This document shows positions 54,775-64,000 of a stretch of DNA of 64,000 nucleotides, piece by piece. Made by a program: the position numbers and the translations under genes. The notes under the pieces are model-generated. The model was not told where the DNA came from, made no database searches, and saw only the letters and a program-made list of their open reading frames with translations. Within the stretch, counting starts at the first letter, position 1; each line of letters starts with the position of its first letter. The stretch lies in NCBI GenBank assembly GCA_016791475.1, contig JAEUWI010000023.1, forward strand, positions 42,819-106,818, read 5' to 3'. The stretch comes from Candidatus Hydrogenedentota bacterium (GTDB taxonomy: Bacteria; Hydrogenedentota; Hydrogenedentia; Hydrogenedentales; JAEUWI01).

Positions 54775-57108
54775 TCACACGCTGAATTGACCCATGAGCT
54801 GCTTCAAGCGCCCGGAGAGCTCCGACAACTCGGAGGCGGAACGCTTTACTTCGTCGGCGCCATGCCGGGTATCCGCAGCGGCGCCGTTCACCACCACCAC
54901 GATATCCGCCACGTCGCTCATTCCGCGCGAAGCTTCGCCGATGTTCTCCGCGATACTGTTCGCGCCCTGAGCAAGCTCGGAGACGTTGCGCGCGATTTCA
55001 TTGACGCCCGCCGTGGCTTCTTGAACATTTCGGGCGACTTCCGAAGAGCCCATGGCCGCCTGCTGAACCGTGCGGGTAACCTCGTCCGCGCCGGAGGCGG
55101 CACGGCCGATATTGCGCGCGATCTCGTTGATGGTGCTGTTCTGCTCTTCCACCATGCGCGCCGTCGTGCCGAAGGCGTGATTCAGATCGGTGATGGTCGC
55201 CACAATCCCATTGATCGCGGTGACCGCCTGGCCGGTATTGGACTGCATTTCTTCAATCTTCACGCGGATTTCTTCCGTCGCCGCCGAAGTCTGCTTGGCC
55301 AGTTCCTTCACCTCGTTGGCCACCACGGCGAAGCCCTTGCCCGCCTCGCCCGCGGATGCCGCTTCGATGGTCGCGTTAAGCGCCAGCAGATTGGTCTGGG
55401 CCGCGATGCCCTTGATGAGGTCCACGACCTTGTCAATCTGGTTGGCCGCTTCGCCCAGACGGTGCACCGTCTTGGCGGCGGCGTTCGCCTGCTCGGTCGC
55501 CTCGCCCGCCGTTCGCGCCGCGGCGCCCGTGCTGTGGGAAACCTCCGCCAGGGACGACGACATTTCTTCCACGGCGGCCGCCACCGAACCCACGGAGCCC
55601 GACATTTCGCCCATCGATCCCGCGATGCTTTCCATGCTCGCCGATACCTCCTCCACCGCCGCGCTCACCGTGGTCAGATTCGAGGACACCTGTTCCGCCG
55701 CCGACGCCACGACGTTGCTGTTGCTGCTCACTTCTTCCGTGCTCGCGGCCACGCTCTGGATACGGGCCGCCGTCGACTCGCTGATTGACGCCGCGCTCTC
55801 GGACTGCTCGCTCATGCGCAGGGCCCCGGTGGACATCTCCTCGGACGTGGCCGCCAGCGCGCTCGACGAACGGGAGAGATCGTTGGTGCTTTCCGACACC
55901 TGGCGGATGATACCCTGCAACTTCCCGAGGAAGGTGTCAAACCAGTGGCCGAGCTCGCCTATTTCGTCATTACGGTTCATGGCGATTCGGCGGGTCAGGT
56001 CTCCCTCGCCCTCGGCGATATCGCGGAGGCGCTCCACCACCAGGGCGATGGGGCGACTCACCAGGTGGGATACGGCCCAGGCCGCCACGGCGGCCAGCAG
56101 CAGGCTGATCAGCATGATGACGCAAATCACGAAATAGACCCGCGATTCCGTTCCCACAATGACCTGTTCCTGGCCTTCCACGGCCTGATCGCCGGCTTCT
56201 TCGAATTCCTCCGCGATGCCCAGCACCTCCGTCGCGGCGGCCTTGTATTCCCCGTCCACTTTCGCCAATTCGAGGTAGTGGGTTACATAGGCTTCCAGGA
56301 GCTCGGTATGCTTCGCGAAAAACTCGTTGTACGCCTCGGCCATGGTCTTCCCGGCAAAACCCGCGCCGTCCGCGGGCACGTCGAACAACCCGGTTTCGAG
56401 CATTTCCGCCGCGGCCCCGGCCTGGAATTCACGGCCTCGGGTGAGACCATCCTGACACCGCGCCGGGTCCCCGCCCGCGCGCAACTGCTCCAGGAAGTAC
56501 AACTGCTGGTAATAACCGATCGTGGACTCCATGCCGCCGTCCGCCGCCGCCCACTTCGTGGAAAGCCCGGAGTTCCACGTCGTGGATTCATCGGGGTTCG
56601 CGGTCAGCGACTCCACGGCGCCGTCGCCCAGTTCCTCCATGTGGACCAGAAACTCCACAAAGGCTGCCGTGTGTCCGTCGAAGGCGTCCTGGGCCAGCAC
56701 GAAAGCCGCGTTGGCCTCGCGGAGCGCCTCGAGCCGGGCGCCGTAGTCCTTCAGTGCCGCCTGAAACTTCTCATTCAGGGATTGATCCAGCAGCTTTGCG
56801 TCGATGGCCCGCCCGTAGGCCGTCGCAGCCAACTCTTGCCCCTCCTTCAAGCGCCTCTCATTCGTTTCAAGGTCGACGCCCGCCATGATGTTGCGCATCG
56901 CAAGCATTTGCAGTTCGAGTCCGATGGTCCCCTCCATCGCCCCGTCGGCCGTGGACCAGGCGGGCCCGGATAAGAAGTCGAGCACTTCCTTGAGGCTGCG
57001 GGCTCCCCAGAGACCGGCACAGCCACAGGCCAACACAAATACCGCCATTGCAACGAATGCGCCGATAATTTTTGCGCGAATGCTTCCAAAGAATCCATGT
57101 GTATTCAT
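54775..57108 (-). CDS. methyl-accepting chemotaxis protein 3 with duplicated sensor segment
   Basis: A 777-aa receptor away from the main cluster. TM1 is at residues 12-33 and the extracytoplasmic sensor spans about 35-325. Segments 51-108 and 186-243 are each exactly 58 residues and align without gaps ([13 protein letters not shown] with [13 protein letters not shown], both ending LLD/LFD), an internal duplication. TM2 lies near 330-352, then HAMP, then the signalling domain with [20 protein letters not shown]. It ends LMGQFSV without a tethering pentapeptide. It may signal through the CheA of the 27-39 kb cluster. Confidence 0.93.
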   Translation of the reverse strand: MNTHGFFGSIRAKIIGAFVAMAVFVLACGCAGLWGARSLKEVLDFLSGPAWSTADGAMEGTIGLELQMLAMRNIMAGVDLETNERRLKEGQELAATAYGRAIDAKLLDQSLNEKFQAALKDYGARLEALREANAAFVLAQDAFDGHTAAFVEFLVHMEELGDGAVESLTANPDESTTWNSGLSTKWAAADGGMESTIGYYQQLYFLEQLRAGGDPARCQDGLTRGREFQAGAAAEMLETGLFDVPADGAGFAGKTMAEAYNEFFAKHTELLEAYVTHYLELAKVDGEYKAAATEVLGIAEEFEEAGDQAVEGQEQVIVGTESRVYFVICVIMLISLLLAAVAAWAVSHLVSRPIALVVERLRDIAEGEGDLTRRIAMNRNDEIGELGHWFDTFLGKLQGIIRQVSESTNDLSRSSSALAATSEEMSTGALRMSEQSESAASISESTAARIQSVAASTEEVSSNSNVVASAAEQVSSNLTTVSAAVEEVSASMESIAGSMGEMSGSVGSVAAAVEEMSSSLAEVSHSTGAAARTAGEATEQANAAAKTVHRLGEAANQIDKVVDLIKGIAAQTNLLALNATIEAASAGEAGKGFAVVANEVKELAKQTSAATEEIRVKIEEMQSNTGQAVTAINGIVATITDLNHAFGTTARMVEEQNSTINEIARNIGRAASGADEVTRTVQQAAMGSSEVARNVQEATAGVNEIARNVSELAQGANSIAENIGEASRGMSDVADIVVVVNGAAADTRHGADEVKRSASELSELSGRLKQLMGQFSV

Positions 57109-57205
57109 GAACTGGTGCTACCTTCCTGTTGGAACCCTGCAAAGCGGCGCCTCACCCGCCGTGCGGTTCGCTGCCCTGATCACCCACCACCTGATGTGGC
57201 CACTG

Positions 57206-58738
57206 CTAGAAGAATATACCGGTCTCGAAGTAAAGATAGTCCACGTCGTCGCCATCACTGCCACCGACGAAATCGAGTCCGTTTCCGCCGATAAAATTGC
57301 CGTCTTCGAGGCCTTCGCCCACAAAGAGGTGGTCCCAACCGATAGAGGAATAGAGATCTTCGCTGTAGTTGTAGGTCATGGAGATATCGAACTCGAAGCC
57401 GAGCTCATCGTCGCTCTCGCGCGTCCAGAAGGGGAAAAGAAAGAGGCGCGGCTGGTCAAAGGTTTCATCGGCCAGGTAGTAACCCAGATCGAAGGCCACT
57501 TCGATCTTTTCGGTGGGCAACAGGTTGAGGCCGGTGTGGAAAATGTAGGCGTTGGTCAGGTCCGTGCCGTCGAGCACGCCGCTGTAGGACCAGTTGCTGA
57601 AGAGTCGGTTGAAGCTGACGCTGGCATCCCGGGTATAAAAGGGATTGAGGAACGAGGCCGCGCGATCGAAGGCGGTGATGTCGCGGTTGTCTTCCCCTTC
57701 GAGCCAGGCGAAGGCCACGTAGACGCGCGGATCCCATGCGATATCCAGCGCATAGCCCAATTGGAGGTTCAGCCCGAGATTATCGTAGTCGGCGCTGTCG
57801 TCGCCGTAGAACACGGGACGAAACAATGACCCGGCCTGGCTGGCGTCGCCAAACTGATAGGCGAGTTCCGCTTCCAGATCCCAGCGACCGAAGACCGCAC
57901 TCGTGCGAAGCCCCACGGTATGAAGGCGAGTTGGCTCGTAGGCATCCACGCCGAAGAAGTCTTCAATCCCTTCGGTCAAAATGGAGCCGGTGGTGTCATT
58001 CAATGAGCCGCCGTCATGGATGTACATCCAGTAGGCGTCCAGGGTGAGGTTTTCGATCCCCGTGTAACTCCCATAAACGCCATAAAAGTTTGTGTCGCCG
58101 TCCTGCTCTCCCGTGGTGTCTTCGGCAAGCTTCATGGCCCAGGCGTCGATGGTGATATCGTCGAGACCGTAAGTCGCCCGGGCGCCGTCGAAAGAGAGGC
58201 CCCACGAGGGCGCGGGGCCGTCGTCATTACCGCCGGAGAGCCATTCGCTGCCCAGACGAAGTTCCTGGCGCCCCAGACGCAGGGAAAGAGGACGATCAAA
58301 CATTTCATTGGTCTGGATATAGGCCTGGTAGAGCTTCACCGGGTCCGCCCCGGCGGCGTCGACCCCCGTGACGTAGTTGGATCGAAAGGTCGTGCCCCAT
58401 ACGCCAACGTGATCAAATTCGATGTAGGTGGTCACCCCCTCCGTAAAGTCCGCTTCGACGCTGAATCGGGTCCACTGTGACACCGCGGCGCTGTCCAACT
58501 CATCTCGGTCAAAGGCGAAGCCGCTGAAAATGCCCTCCCCCAGCCCCGTGCCGATGGGACGTCCCCTCAACCATGAGGCGGGAATGCGAAGTCCATCGTC
58601 GCTGGGTGCGACGTTCGTGTAGTACTCTCCCAGTACAATGATCTGACCGCCCACCTCCATATTCTGCAGCTCCGCTCCCGTGGCGACCGCGAAAGCCGCA
58701 GCGACGCTCAATGCCAAACCCCGAAACCTGGTGCTCAT
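57206..58738 (-). CDS. outer-membrane porin-like protein (alginate-export type)
   Basis: A 510-aa protein with a signal peptide (LALSVAAAFAVATGA) and a body of alternating beta strands. LRLGRQELRLGSEWLSGG and FDGARATYG are typical of the alginate-export/porin barrel group, and it ends YFETGIFF with a terminal phenylalanine. It probably forms a beta-barrel in the outer membrane. Substrate unknown. ATG 58738 was chosen because GGAGGACC lies just upstream; an in-frame extension to 58843 lacks support. Confidence 0.82.
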   Translation of the reverse strand: MSTRFRGLALSVAAAFAVATGAELQNMEVGGQIIVLGEYYTNVAPSDDGLRIPASWLRGRPIGTGLGEGIFSGFAFDRDELDSAAVSQWTRFSVEADFTEGVTTYIEFDHVGVWGTTFRSNYVTGVDAAGADPVKLYQAYIQTNEMFDRPLSLRLGRQELRLGSEWLSGGNDDGPAPSWGLSFDGARATYGLDDITIDAWAMKLAEDTTGEQDGDTNFYGVYGSYTGIENLTLDAYWMYIHDGGSLNDTTGSILTEGIEDFFGVDAYEPTRLHTVGLRTSAVFGRWDLEAELAYQFGDASQAGSLFRPVFYGDDSADYDNLGLNLQLGYALDIAWDPRVYVAFAWLEGEDNRDITAFDRAASFLNPFYTRDASVSFNRLFSNWSYSGVLDGTDLTNAYIFHTGLNLLPTEKIEVAFDLGYYLADETFDQPRLFLFPFWTRESDDELGFEFDISMTYNYSEDLYSSIGWDHLFVGEGLEDGNFIGGNGLDFVGGSDGDDVDYLYFETGIFF

Positions 58739-58967
58739 TCTTAGGTCCTCCGAACCCGATTGTCCCGATTGCTCCGCAGTCCGCTTTGAATTGCGAACTA
58801 TCAACCTGTGTATCACTATACAGCAATGCGCAATTTGACGCATAGTATTATTTTTGTCAACTTTTACCCGCCGTATTTTTGCATTTCAAATTAAATTTTT
58901 AGTCATACCTAACAGGGGAAATCCTAGCAAAATTTCCGGTCCCTGTCAATTCCGGACAGCCCGTCCC

Positions 58968-61163
58968 TCAACTGTGGGCGCGACTCTTCTCCGTAGGCTT
59001 AATCCGCCACTCCGCGTCGTCCCCAAAACGATACTGCTTACCGGCGTGGCCCACATATTCGTTGCCGTAGACCGCGCGAACAATACCGGCCATGCCGAAG
59101 GTGGCCAGCAGCACCAGGGCAAGCCCCAGGCGCGCGCTGCGCATCAGGGATGGACCGTAGTCGATGAGTCCGCAGCCCGGTGCGTTCATATCTGGTCCCG
59201 GCAGGAGCAGTACCAGCAGCACGGCCACCACGCCGTTGACCAGAATCACCCCCTCGGTGATGAGACGCTGGTCGGTGAAGCCCGAGATGGCCCGCTCAAA
59301 ATTCATGGCGACGACGGCAGCGAGGAGGGCGATGTAGAGCAACTGTCCCCGACCCAGTGCGCATTGGGGTACGAGAGGAAAGGAGCGGCGCTGGTGCATG
59401 AACATCAAATACACGCCCGCCAGGGCCGCGATCGCAAAGAGCAGATTGAACCAGCCCCACGCCGACAGACTGAACGACCCGAAGAGGGGCGCGGGCATAT
59501 TCTCCGGCATAAGCCCCCGCGTCACCCACTCCACGACGTTCTTATACATGTTGAGGTAGACCACGCCAAAGAGCGTGAAGCCGGTGGCGAGGACCGTCGA
59601 CCGCGAGCCGGGCACGGGTGGCCCGTCGTTTCTTCCCGACTTCCCGGCCAGAAGGCCCATGGCAATGGCGAGGCCGATCCCAAAGAGGAAACCGTCGGTC
59701 TGCTCCATGACGCTGTGCCAGTTGGCGCCCTGCCAATGGGCCCAGCGCTCGACCACGCCCGGAGCCGACTCCATCTGCGGGTTGCCGGGCCGGACGAGCA
59801 TGAGCTTGATGAGCGCGCCGCCCGCGAATCCGAAGCCGCCGAGGAAACCGGTGACAAGCATGGCGTAGAGCACGGCGATATAGCGGTAGCGGACCATCCA
59901 TACGCCCGTACCGATGGCCACGCCGAGGACGCCCGCCCAGTTGTCGCCCCGGGGCGGGGTCATCCGGAAGATCATGGGCCCGTCGTAGACCGGGTGGCCG
60001 AGCAAGACGGGGAGCAGGAGAAAACAGGCAAACCACCCCACGGCCATGTGCATGAAGAGCGATGCGCCCGATCCGAAGCGACCAAAGCGCAGGAAGTAGG
60101 CCGAGAGTCCCGCGAGTCCGCCGAGGAAGCAGCCAATATACTGGGGATAGAAGAGCACCAGGTTGGGCCAGTTGATGATCTGGTCGGCCAGGACCGCCGC
60201 CTCGCTGATGCCCCGCTCGGCCGCCGCCCGCGCGACAAATTCCGGGCTTACCTGGTAGTGCAGCAGGGCCTGCGCGATCGGGGCGCTCCAGCCCAGGTGA
60301 TCCGCCAGCAACTGTGCGCCGTAACCGCAGGTCGTACCCAGCAGCAGGAAGATCGGCAGGAGCCGAAAGAGAATCAAGACATAGAACCCGAGAGCGCCCG
60401 CAAGCGCGCAGGCGGGAACCAGGAGGGGTGTTACGCCATGGGCCGCGGGATGGGATCCATCGGTCAGCGTCGCCTCCCAATTCAACCCGGCCAGGGTGCC
60501 TGCCGAGGCTCCGGCCAGCACGACCAGCAGGCGCCAGATCGGGCTGAACCGGGTCAGATGCCTTTTTCGATTGTCCCACAATTCAAAGCAGAGCAGGCCC
60601 AGCAGGGCGGCGGCCGCTTCCATCCAGTCGGAGTCAAACCAGTAGGTGTGCGCGGCCTGACGTGACCACGTGTCGTCAAAATTGGCGGGGTAGAGGGTTT
60701 CGAGGTAGAGCTTGAAAAACTTCTGGTAGATGATCCAGGCCACGAAGATCCAGCACAGCGGCCGAAACACGGCGGAGAGCCTGGCCCGATCGGCCACCGC
60801 GGCAAACGCGGTCCCGGCCCCGCCCATGATTGACCAGAGGAATCCCAGAACGAAGAGGCCGAAAAAACCGAAAAACTGGCTCGGGAGGTGCCCCGAATGG
60901 GTGTAGGCCACGACCTGCATATAGGACATGGAACCGCCGAAGGCCCAGCCCAGCGCGCCAAAGCAGGCGAAGTAGGGCGCCCGCGCCCGCCAGTCTTCCC
61001 GCCCGGAGAGCAGGCAGACCGCAAGGGCGGCCAGCGCGCCGGGTATCATGGCGCCGTATTCGTGTCCGAAATTGCCGCGAATCCCCCATCCGATGGAAAG
61101 GGACAGGGCTGTCAACAGCACCGTCCCCGCCCGAAACCCGGTCAAACCCTTCGCATTGCCCAC
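58968..61163 (-). CDS. large polytopic membrane protein of unknown family
   Basis: A 731-aa protein with roughly sixteen to eighteen hydrophobic segments and short loops. Recurrent features are conserved-looking loops such as GWGIRGNFGHEYGAMIPG after the first helix and MTPPRGDNWAG in the middle. No transporter signature was recognised. GTG 61163 was chosen because GGAAGGAAG lies 5 bases upstream; the open frame continues to a TTG at 61187. A neighbouring porin-like gene on the same strand makes a transport role possible but unproven. Confidence 0.75.
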   Translation of the reverse strand: MGNAKGLTGFRAGTVLLTALSLSIGWGIRGNFGHEYGAMIPGALAALAVCLLSGREDWRARAPYFACFGALGWAFGGSMSYMQVVAYTHSGHLPSQFFGFFGLFVLGFLWSIMGGAGTAFAAVADRARLSAVFRPLCWIFVAWIIYQKFFKLYLETLYPANFDDTWSRQAAHTYWFDSDWMEAAAALLGLLCFELWDNRKRHLTRFSPIWRLLVVLAGASAGTLAGLNWEATLTDGSHPAAHGVTPLLVPACALAGALGFYVLILFRLLPIFLLLGTTCGYGAQLLADHLGWSAPIAQALLHYQVSPEFVARAAAERGISEAAVLADQIINWPNLVLFYPQYIGCFLGGLAGLSAYFLRFGRFGSGASLFMHMAVGWFACFLLLPVLLGHPVYDGPMIFRMTPPRGDNWAGVLGVAIGTGVWMVRYRYIAVLYAMLVTGFLGGFGFAGGALIKLMLVRPGNPQMESAPGVVERWAHWQGANWHSVMEQTDGFLFGIGLAIAMGLLAGKSGRNDGPPVPGSRSTVLATGFTLFGVVYLNMYKNVVEWVTRGLMPENMPAPLFGSFSLSAWGWFNLLFAIAALAGVYLMFMHQRRSFPLVPQCALGRGQLLYIALLAAVVAMNFERAISGFTDQRLITEGVILVNGVVAVLLVLLLPGPDMNAPGCGLIDYGPSLMRSARLGLALVLLATFGMAGIVRAVYGNEYVGHAGKQYRFGDDAEWRIKPTEKSRAHS

Positions 61164-61254
61164 GGTGCTTCCTTCCCATGATATCAATAGAGACCCATTC
61201 AGGGTAGTCTACCGATCATGCTCCGGCCATGCAAAGGGCTTGCGTCCCTCCCGA

Positions 61255-63717
61255 TCAGGGCGCTGAAAGCAAAACGAACCCGTCCTCCGTGCCTGCGGCA
61301 GCATCGTAGCGATAACCCGCCGAGTTGTACAATTGAACCAGCCGCAGCACTTCGGACATGCTGGTCGTCCAATCTTGCGGATTGTAATCCGAATCATGGG
61401 GCGTACAGGTCTCGGCGCCCGCACCGGGGGCATAGCCATCGTCCGTAGTGTCATCGCAATGATAGGCCTTCAAGTTGAAGAACTGCACTACGCGAAGCGT
61501 TTCCTGCAAGGAAATCGTGGCGTCCTGGTCGGTATCGGCGCTGTGGTAACGCTCCGTATCGTCGCCGCACGCCCCCAGCGCGCTCAGATCCGTGGAGACG
61601 AAATCCGATAGCGCTCCTTGTCCCGCAGAGAGCCCGACCACCGAAGGCAGGCCCGTCAGCGTGCCATAAGAAAATCGGATGGTGCCGTCGAAATAGAGTT
61701 CAAGCTGGATGGTATTGCTGCCCCCCAATTGATAATGGCGGAGCCCCGCCCAGGTGACGACGAAACGATTCGCCAGTTGGCGATACCATACCGTGCCGGC
61801 GGTGGTGGGCACGAGGTCCATGAGACAAGGGGAGACGCGCGGCGCGCTGAAGTGCGTGCCGGCCGAGGCCTCGTAGGAGGAATCGCCGGACTGAAACGTC
61901 ACGTTTCCGTTGTTGTTGATGAACAGGCGGTCGTAGTCCACGCCAAAGTAGGGAAAGAGCGCCCCGCCGGTAAGGTTGACCTGGGCGAAGCCGTCATCCG
62001 CCAGCACGAGCGTTGTGGCGCCGTCGTCGTCCACCGGCAAGCCTGTGATTACGTCATGGCAGAGGCTGTAGCCGCCGTCCTCCCGGGGTGTGAAGCGCAC
62101 GGTGCTGTTTGCCAGGTCCGGATTCTGGCTGGCGAAGACCTGGGTGTAGTACTCCGTGCTCTCCGCCGTCGCGAAGGTGAAACAGGTCCCGCCGTTGTCC
62201 GCCACGACATCATTCCCGGCGTCGTCCGATGCGTCGATGGAAACGAAATAGGCGGTCAGGGGCAGCAAGCCCTGCACAAGTACGTTGTGGGAAGTCCCGG
62301 CGGCGAAGGAGGCCTGCACGGTGTTTTCGCCGCAGGAGGTTCCGACGATCACGGTACCCCGTGCGCTTTCACTGGTTTCAAATTGAACCGTAGCGTAGCG
62401 CGCCCCGATCTGGGTCACGGTAACTTCGGTCACGATCGGTTCCGTACAATCGACATCCGCTTCCACGGTCACGACGTCGGGAGCGGACTCCCCATGGGAT
62501 GCGTCGGTATAGCTCACGGTGATGGTATCACCCTCCCCCACTTCGAGACTCCCATTGCCCACGGTGACTCCACCCGCCATGGTCGCGATGGATCCGGAAA
62601 ACTCGCCCGCTTCTTCCGAGGCGTTCAGCGTCGCGATTTCCGCGTCGCCGCCCGTGGTGGAAAGCTGCACGGTGGCCGTGGGGTTGGCGGCGAGGTCCGC
62701 GTCGCCCAGGTCAATCACGATCTCGTCCGCACAGCCGTAGCGCGACTGATCGAGGGAAAGTGCGCCGTCGGAGGATAGGAGCTCGGGAACGAACTGCATG
62801 AAACTGGTGGATTTGCTCACGTCCTCGCCGCGCCCGCCGCTGTTGGAAACGACGTTGGACATGGAACAATTGCCGACTGTGACGAAGTCGTTCTCGCCTC
62901 GGACGAGTATGCCTTCGATCAGACCGGTGAGGGGATCAATGACGGGAGAGCCGGAGTTGCCGCCATAGGTATCCAGATTCGCCACAAAAAAGCCCGCGTT
63001 GTCGTTGGTGCGAACCGCCGTATTGTCGCCAAAGGCCAGCTTGAGCGGAAGACCCGCGGGGTGCCCGATGACACCTACGGGAGCGCCCACGGCGATCTCG
63101 CCGTCGCGGCGAATCGAAAACGCGCGGGCGCCGGACGCAACGATGGGGCGATCAACGCGTATCACCGCGTAGTCCTGATTCCCCGCCAGCGCGCGCCCCA
63201 GAATTTCGACGCCCTGATAGACCTCGTCTTCGGAAAAAGTCAACACGGGCGTGTTGGCGTCTTCCATGGCAAACCCGAAAACGAAACGTGTGCCGCTGAG
63301 ATCGCTTGAGTCGTAGCAATGCCCCGCCGTGGCGATAATGTCTTCACCCACCATAAACCCGGTGCAGAAGGCCGCGGTGGGCTGGTTGGAAAAGGGTTCT
63401 TCATCGCACACGTCATACGCGGACGTACGCAATGTGTAGGTGCCGTTGTTGTTTTCCTGCAGGGAGGAATTGTTGACCAGCCCGCAGGTCGAAGCCGCCC
63501 ATTCGAGGCGATCCGGGTTCGATTCTTCGTACAGATCGATCCGGTCATCGGTGCCGTAGACGACCTTGGGTTGGGGAGGCGCTGGCTTAGGCGTCCAGGG
63601 TGTGCCCCCTATCGTAGTGCGGCTGGGTTTGTCCTGTTCCACGGTGTCTCCGAGGGCCGGCAAGTTGGTGGCAGCCAGAACGCAGAGCCCGAGGCCCACG
63701 CGCATCATGCTAAGCAT
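61255..63717 (-). CDS. secreted trypsin-like serine protease with dockerin-like C-terminal repeats
   Basis: An 820-aa exported protein. A signal peptide (residues 1-23) precedes a chymotrypsin-fold protease with ATAGHCYD (His133), NQDYAVIRV (Asp182) and YGGNSGSPV (Ser255), a complete triad. Beta-rich domains span about 330-700, including a fibronectin-III-like stretch near 455-540. The C-terminus has two related units, SLQETLRVVQFFNLKAYHCD and SMSEVLRLVQLYNSAGYRYD, each next to an Asp-rich loop, resembling dockerin or EF-hand repeats used for attachment or sorting. ATG 63717 was chosen for the signal peptide; ATG 63708 also fits. Confidence 0.87.
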   Translation of the reverse strand: MLSMMRVGLGLCVLAATNLPALGDTVEQDKPSRTTIGGTPWTPKPAPPQPKVVYGTDDRIDLYEESNPDRLEWAASTCGLVNNSSLQENNNGTYTLRTSAYDVCDEEPFSNQPTAAFCTGFMVGEDIIATAGHCYDSSDLSGTRFVFGFAMEDANTPVLTFSEDEVYQGVEILGRALAGNQDYAVIRVDRPIVASGARAFSIRRDGEIAVGAPVGVIGHPAGLPLKLAFGDNTAVRTNDNAGFFVANLDTYGGNSGSPVIDPLTGLIEGILVRGENDFVTVGNCSMSNVVSNSGGRGEDVSKSTSFMQFVPELLSSDGALSLDQSRYGCADEIVIDLGDADLAANPTATVQLSTTGGDAEIATLNASEEAGEFSGSIATMAGGVTVGNGSLEVGEGDTITVSYTDASHGESAPDVVTVEADVDCTEPIVTEVTVTQIGARYATVQFETSESARGTVIVGTSCGENTVQASFAAGTSHNVLVQGLLPLTAYFVSIDASDDAGNDVVADNGGTCFTFATAESTEYYTQVFASQNPDLANSTVRFTPREDGGYSLCHDVITGLPVDDDGATTLVLADDGFAQVNLTGGALFPYFGVDYDRLFINNNGNVTFQSGDSSYEASAGTHFSAPRVSPCLMDLVPTTAGTVWYRQLANRFVVTWAGLRHYQLGGSNTIQLELYFDGTIRFSYGTLTGLPSVVGLSAGQGALSDFVSTDLSALGACGDDTERYHSADTDQDATISLQETLRVVQFFNLKAYHCDDTTDDGYAPGAGAETCTPHDSDYNPQDWTTSMSEVLRLVQLYNSAGYRYDAAAGTEDGFVLLSAP

Positions 63718-63889
63718 ATTTCGCACTTTATACTGATCCCTTACGGTGTTGGTGGTCCATTTATGCCCTGTTTTTACCATAGAATCCCCGCATCGTGCCG
63801 TCACCGGAGTCCTGGGCAGGTCGCCCCTCTATTTCATACTATACCAAAAGCAACGTTGTATCGTGTCAACATTTATGGTTCATCCTGAG

Positions 63890-64000
63890 CTATCCCCAGT
63901 TTGGTGCAGCCTGTGCGGTGGCTAGTATTTTGAGTGCATCCACGGCGTCCGATATTTTCTGGCCACGCCTCTTGATGTAGTAAATTCCAATACGTAGCAA
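63890..64000 (-). CDS. possible C-terminal end of a gene running off the window
   Basis: On the minus strand a frame is open from the window end to TAG at 63890-63892, encoding 36 residues (RIGIYYIKRRGQKISDAVDA and on). The basic helix looks coding, but the piece is too short to assign. Bases 63718-63889 hold no gene. Confidence 0.3.
   Translation of the reverse strand: MLRIGIYYIKRRGQKISDAVDALKILATAQAAPNWG

Noticed and set aside
58854..60665. 603-codon open frame on the plus strand
   Set aside because: Antisense to the 731-aa membrane protein; very rich in H, Q, E, R with no hydrophobic core.

Overview
The window is GC-rich, densely coded bacterial DNA. No rRNA, tRNA or CRISPR array was recognised. 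Several traits point to a Gram-negative, free-living environmental bacterium: two predicted outer-membrane beta-barrel proteins, a GH38 mannosidase, a neutral-ceramidase-like enzyme, a Ser/Thr kinase fused to WD40 repeats, a secreted protease with dockerin-like C-terminal repeats, and a GxxExxY cassette. Together they suggest a lineage near the Planctomycetota/PVC group or Candidatus Hydrogenedentota. That placement is an inference from gene content, not a measured phylogeny.

Layout. 1-11.3 kb (+): an aerotolerance-type operon (MoxR ATPase cut by the window edge, DUF58, von Willebrand A membrane protein, large membrane protein) runs into an ABC-2 exporter (ATPase, two long permeases, and a third permease broken after about 30 codons). 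The operon is interrupted by a GxxExxY gene bounded by inverted repeats. 11.3-13.2 kb (+): a lower-GC two-gene AAA ATPase/DUF4276 module, a probable defence pair. 13.2-15.3 kb (-): a DUF481 outer-membrane protein, a 45-codon ORF and a SAM methyltransferase. 15.5-20.2 kb (+): a fourth ABC-2 permease, a 185-bp inverted-repeat element, and an iron-type binding lipoprotein with its permease but no ATPase. 20.4-26.8 kb: a STAND/TPR protein converging on a zinc-ribbon/kinase/WD40 protein, then an MFS transporter.

27-39 kb (-) is one compact chemosensory cluster. In transcription order it encodes a REC-SpoIIE phosphatase, an anti-sigma-like ATPase, a STAS protein, a CheA-REC hybrid, two chemoreceptors, CheW, CheB and CheR. 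The first four genes overlap by 4-8 bases. The order places a partner-switching module directly upstream of CheA. No separate CheY or flagellar genes are visible. A third receptor lies alone at 54.8-57.1 kb.

39.5-64 kb is mixed: a GGQ release-factor-like gene, two tandem paralogous membrane proteins, a GT-C-like glycosyltransferase, a 66-aa gene with strong expression signals, a ceramidase-like protein, tadA, a sigma-70 factor, apt, a HAD hydrolase, a GH38 mannosidase, an FG-GAP protein, an outer-membrane porin-like protein, a 731-aa orphan membrane protein and a secreted serine protease.

The spacers are rich in small repeats: two elements of the GxxExxY inverted-repeat family (one with the gene, one empty), two other inverted-repeat elements, an AG/TG microsatellite, and three sites where 7-bp and 9-bp tandem repeats lie side by side. 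Starts were often moved from the longest reading frame to codons supported by Shine-Dalgarno sequences or stop/start overlaps. Long antisense reading frames were treated as shadows of high-GC genes.
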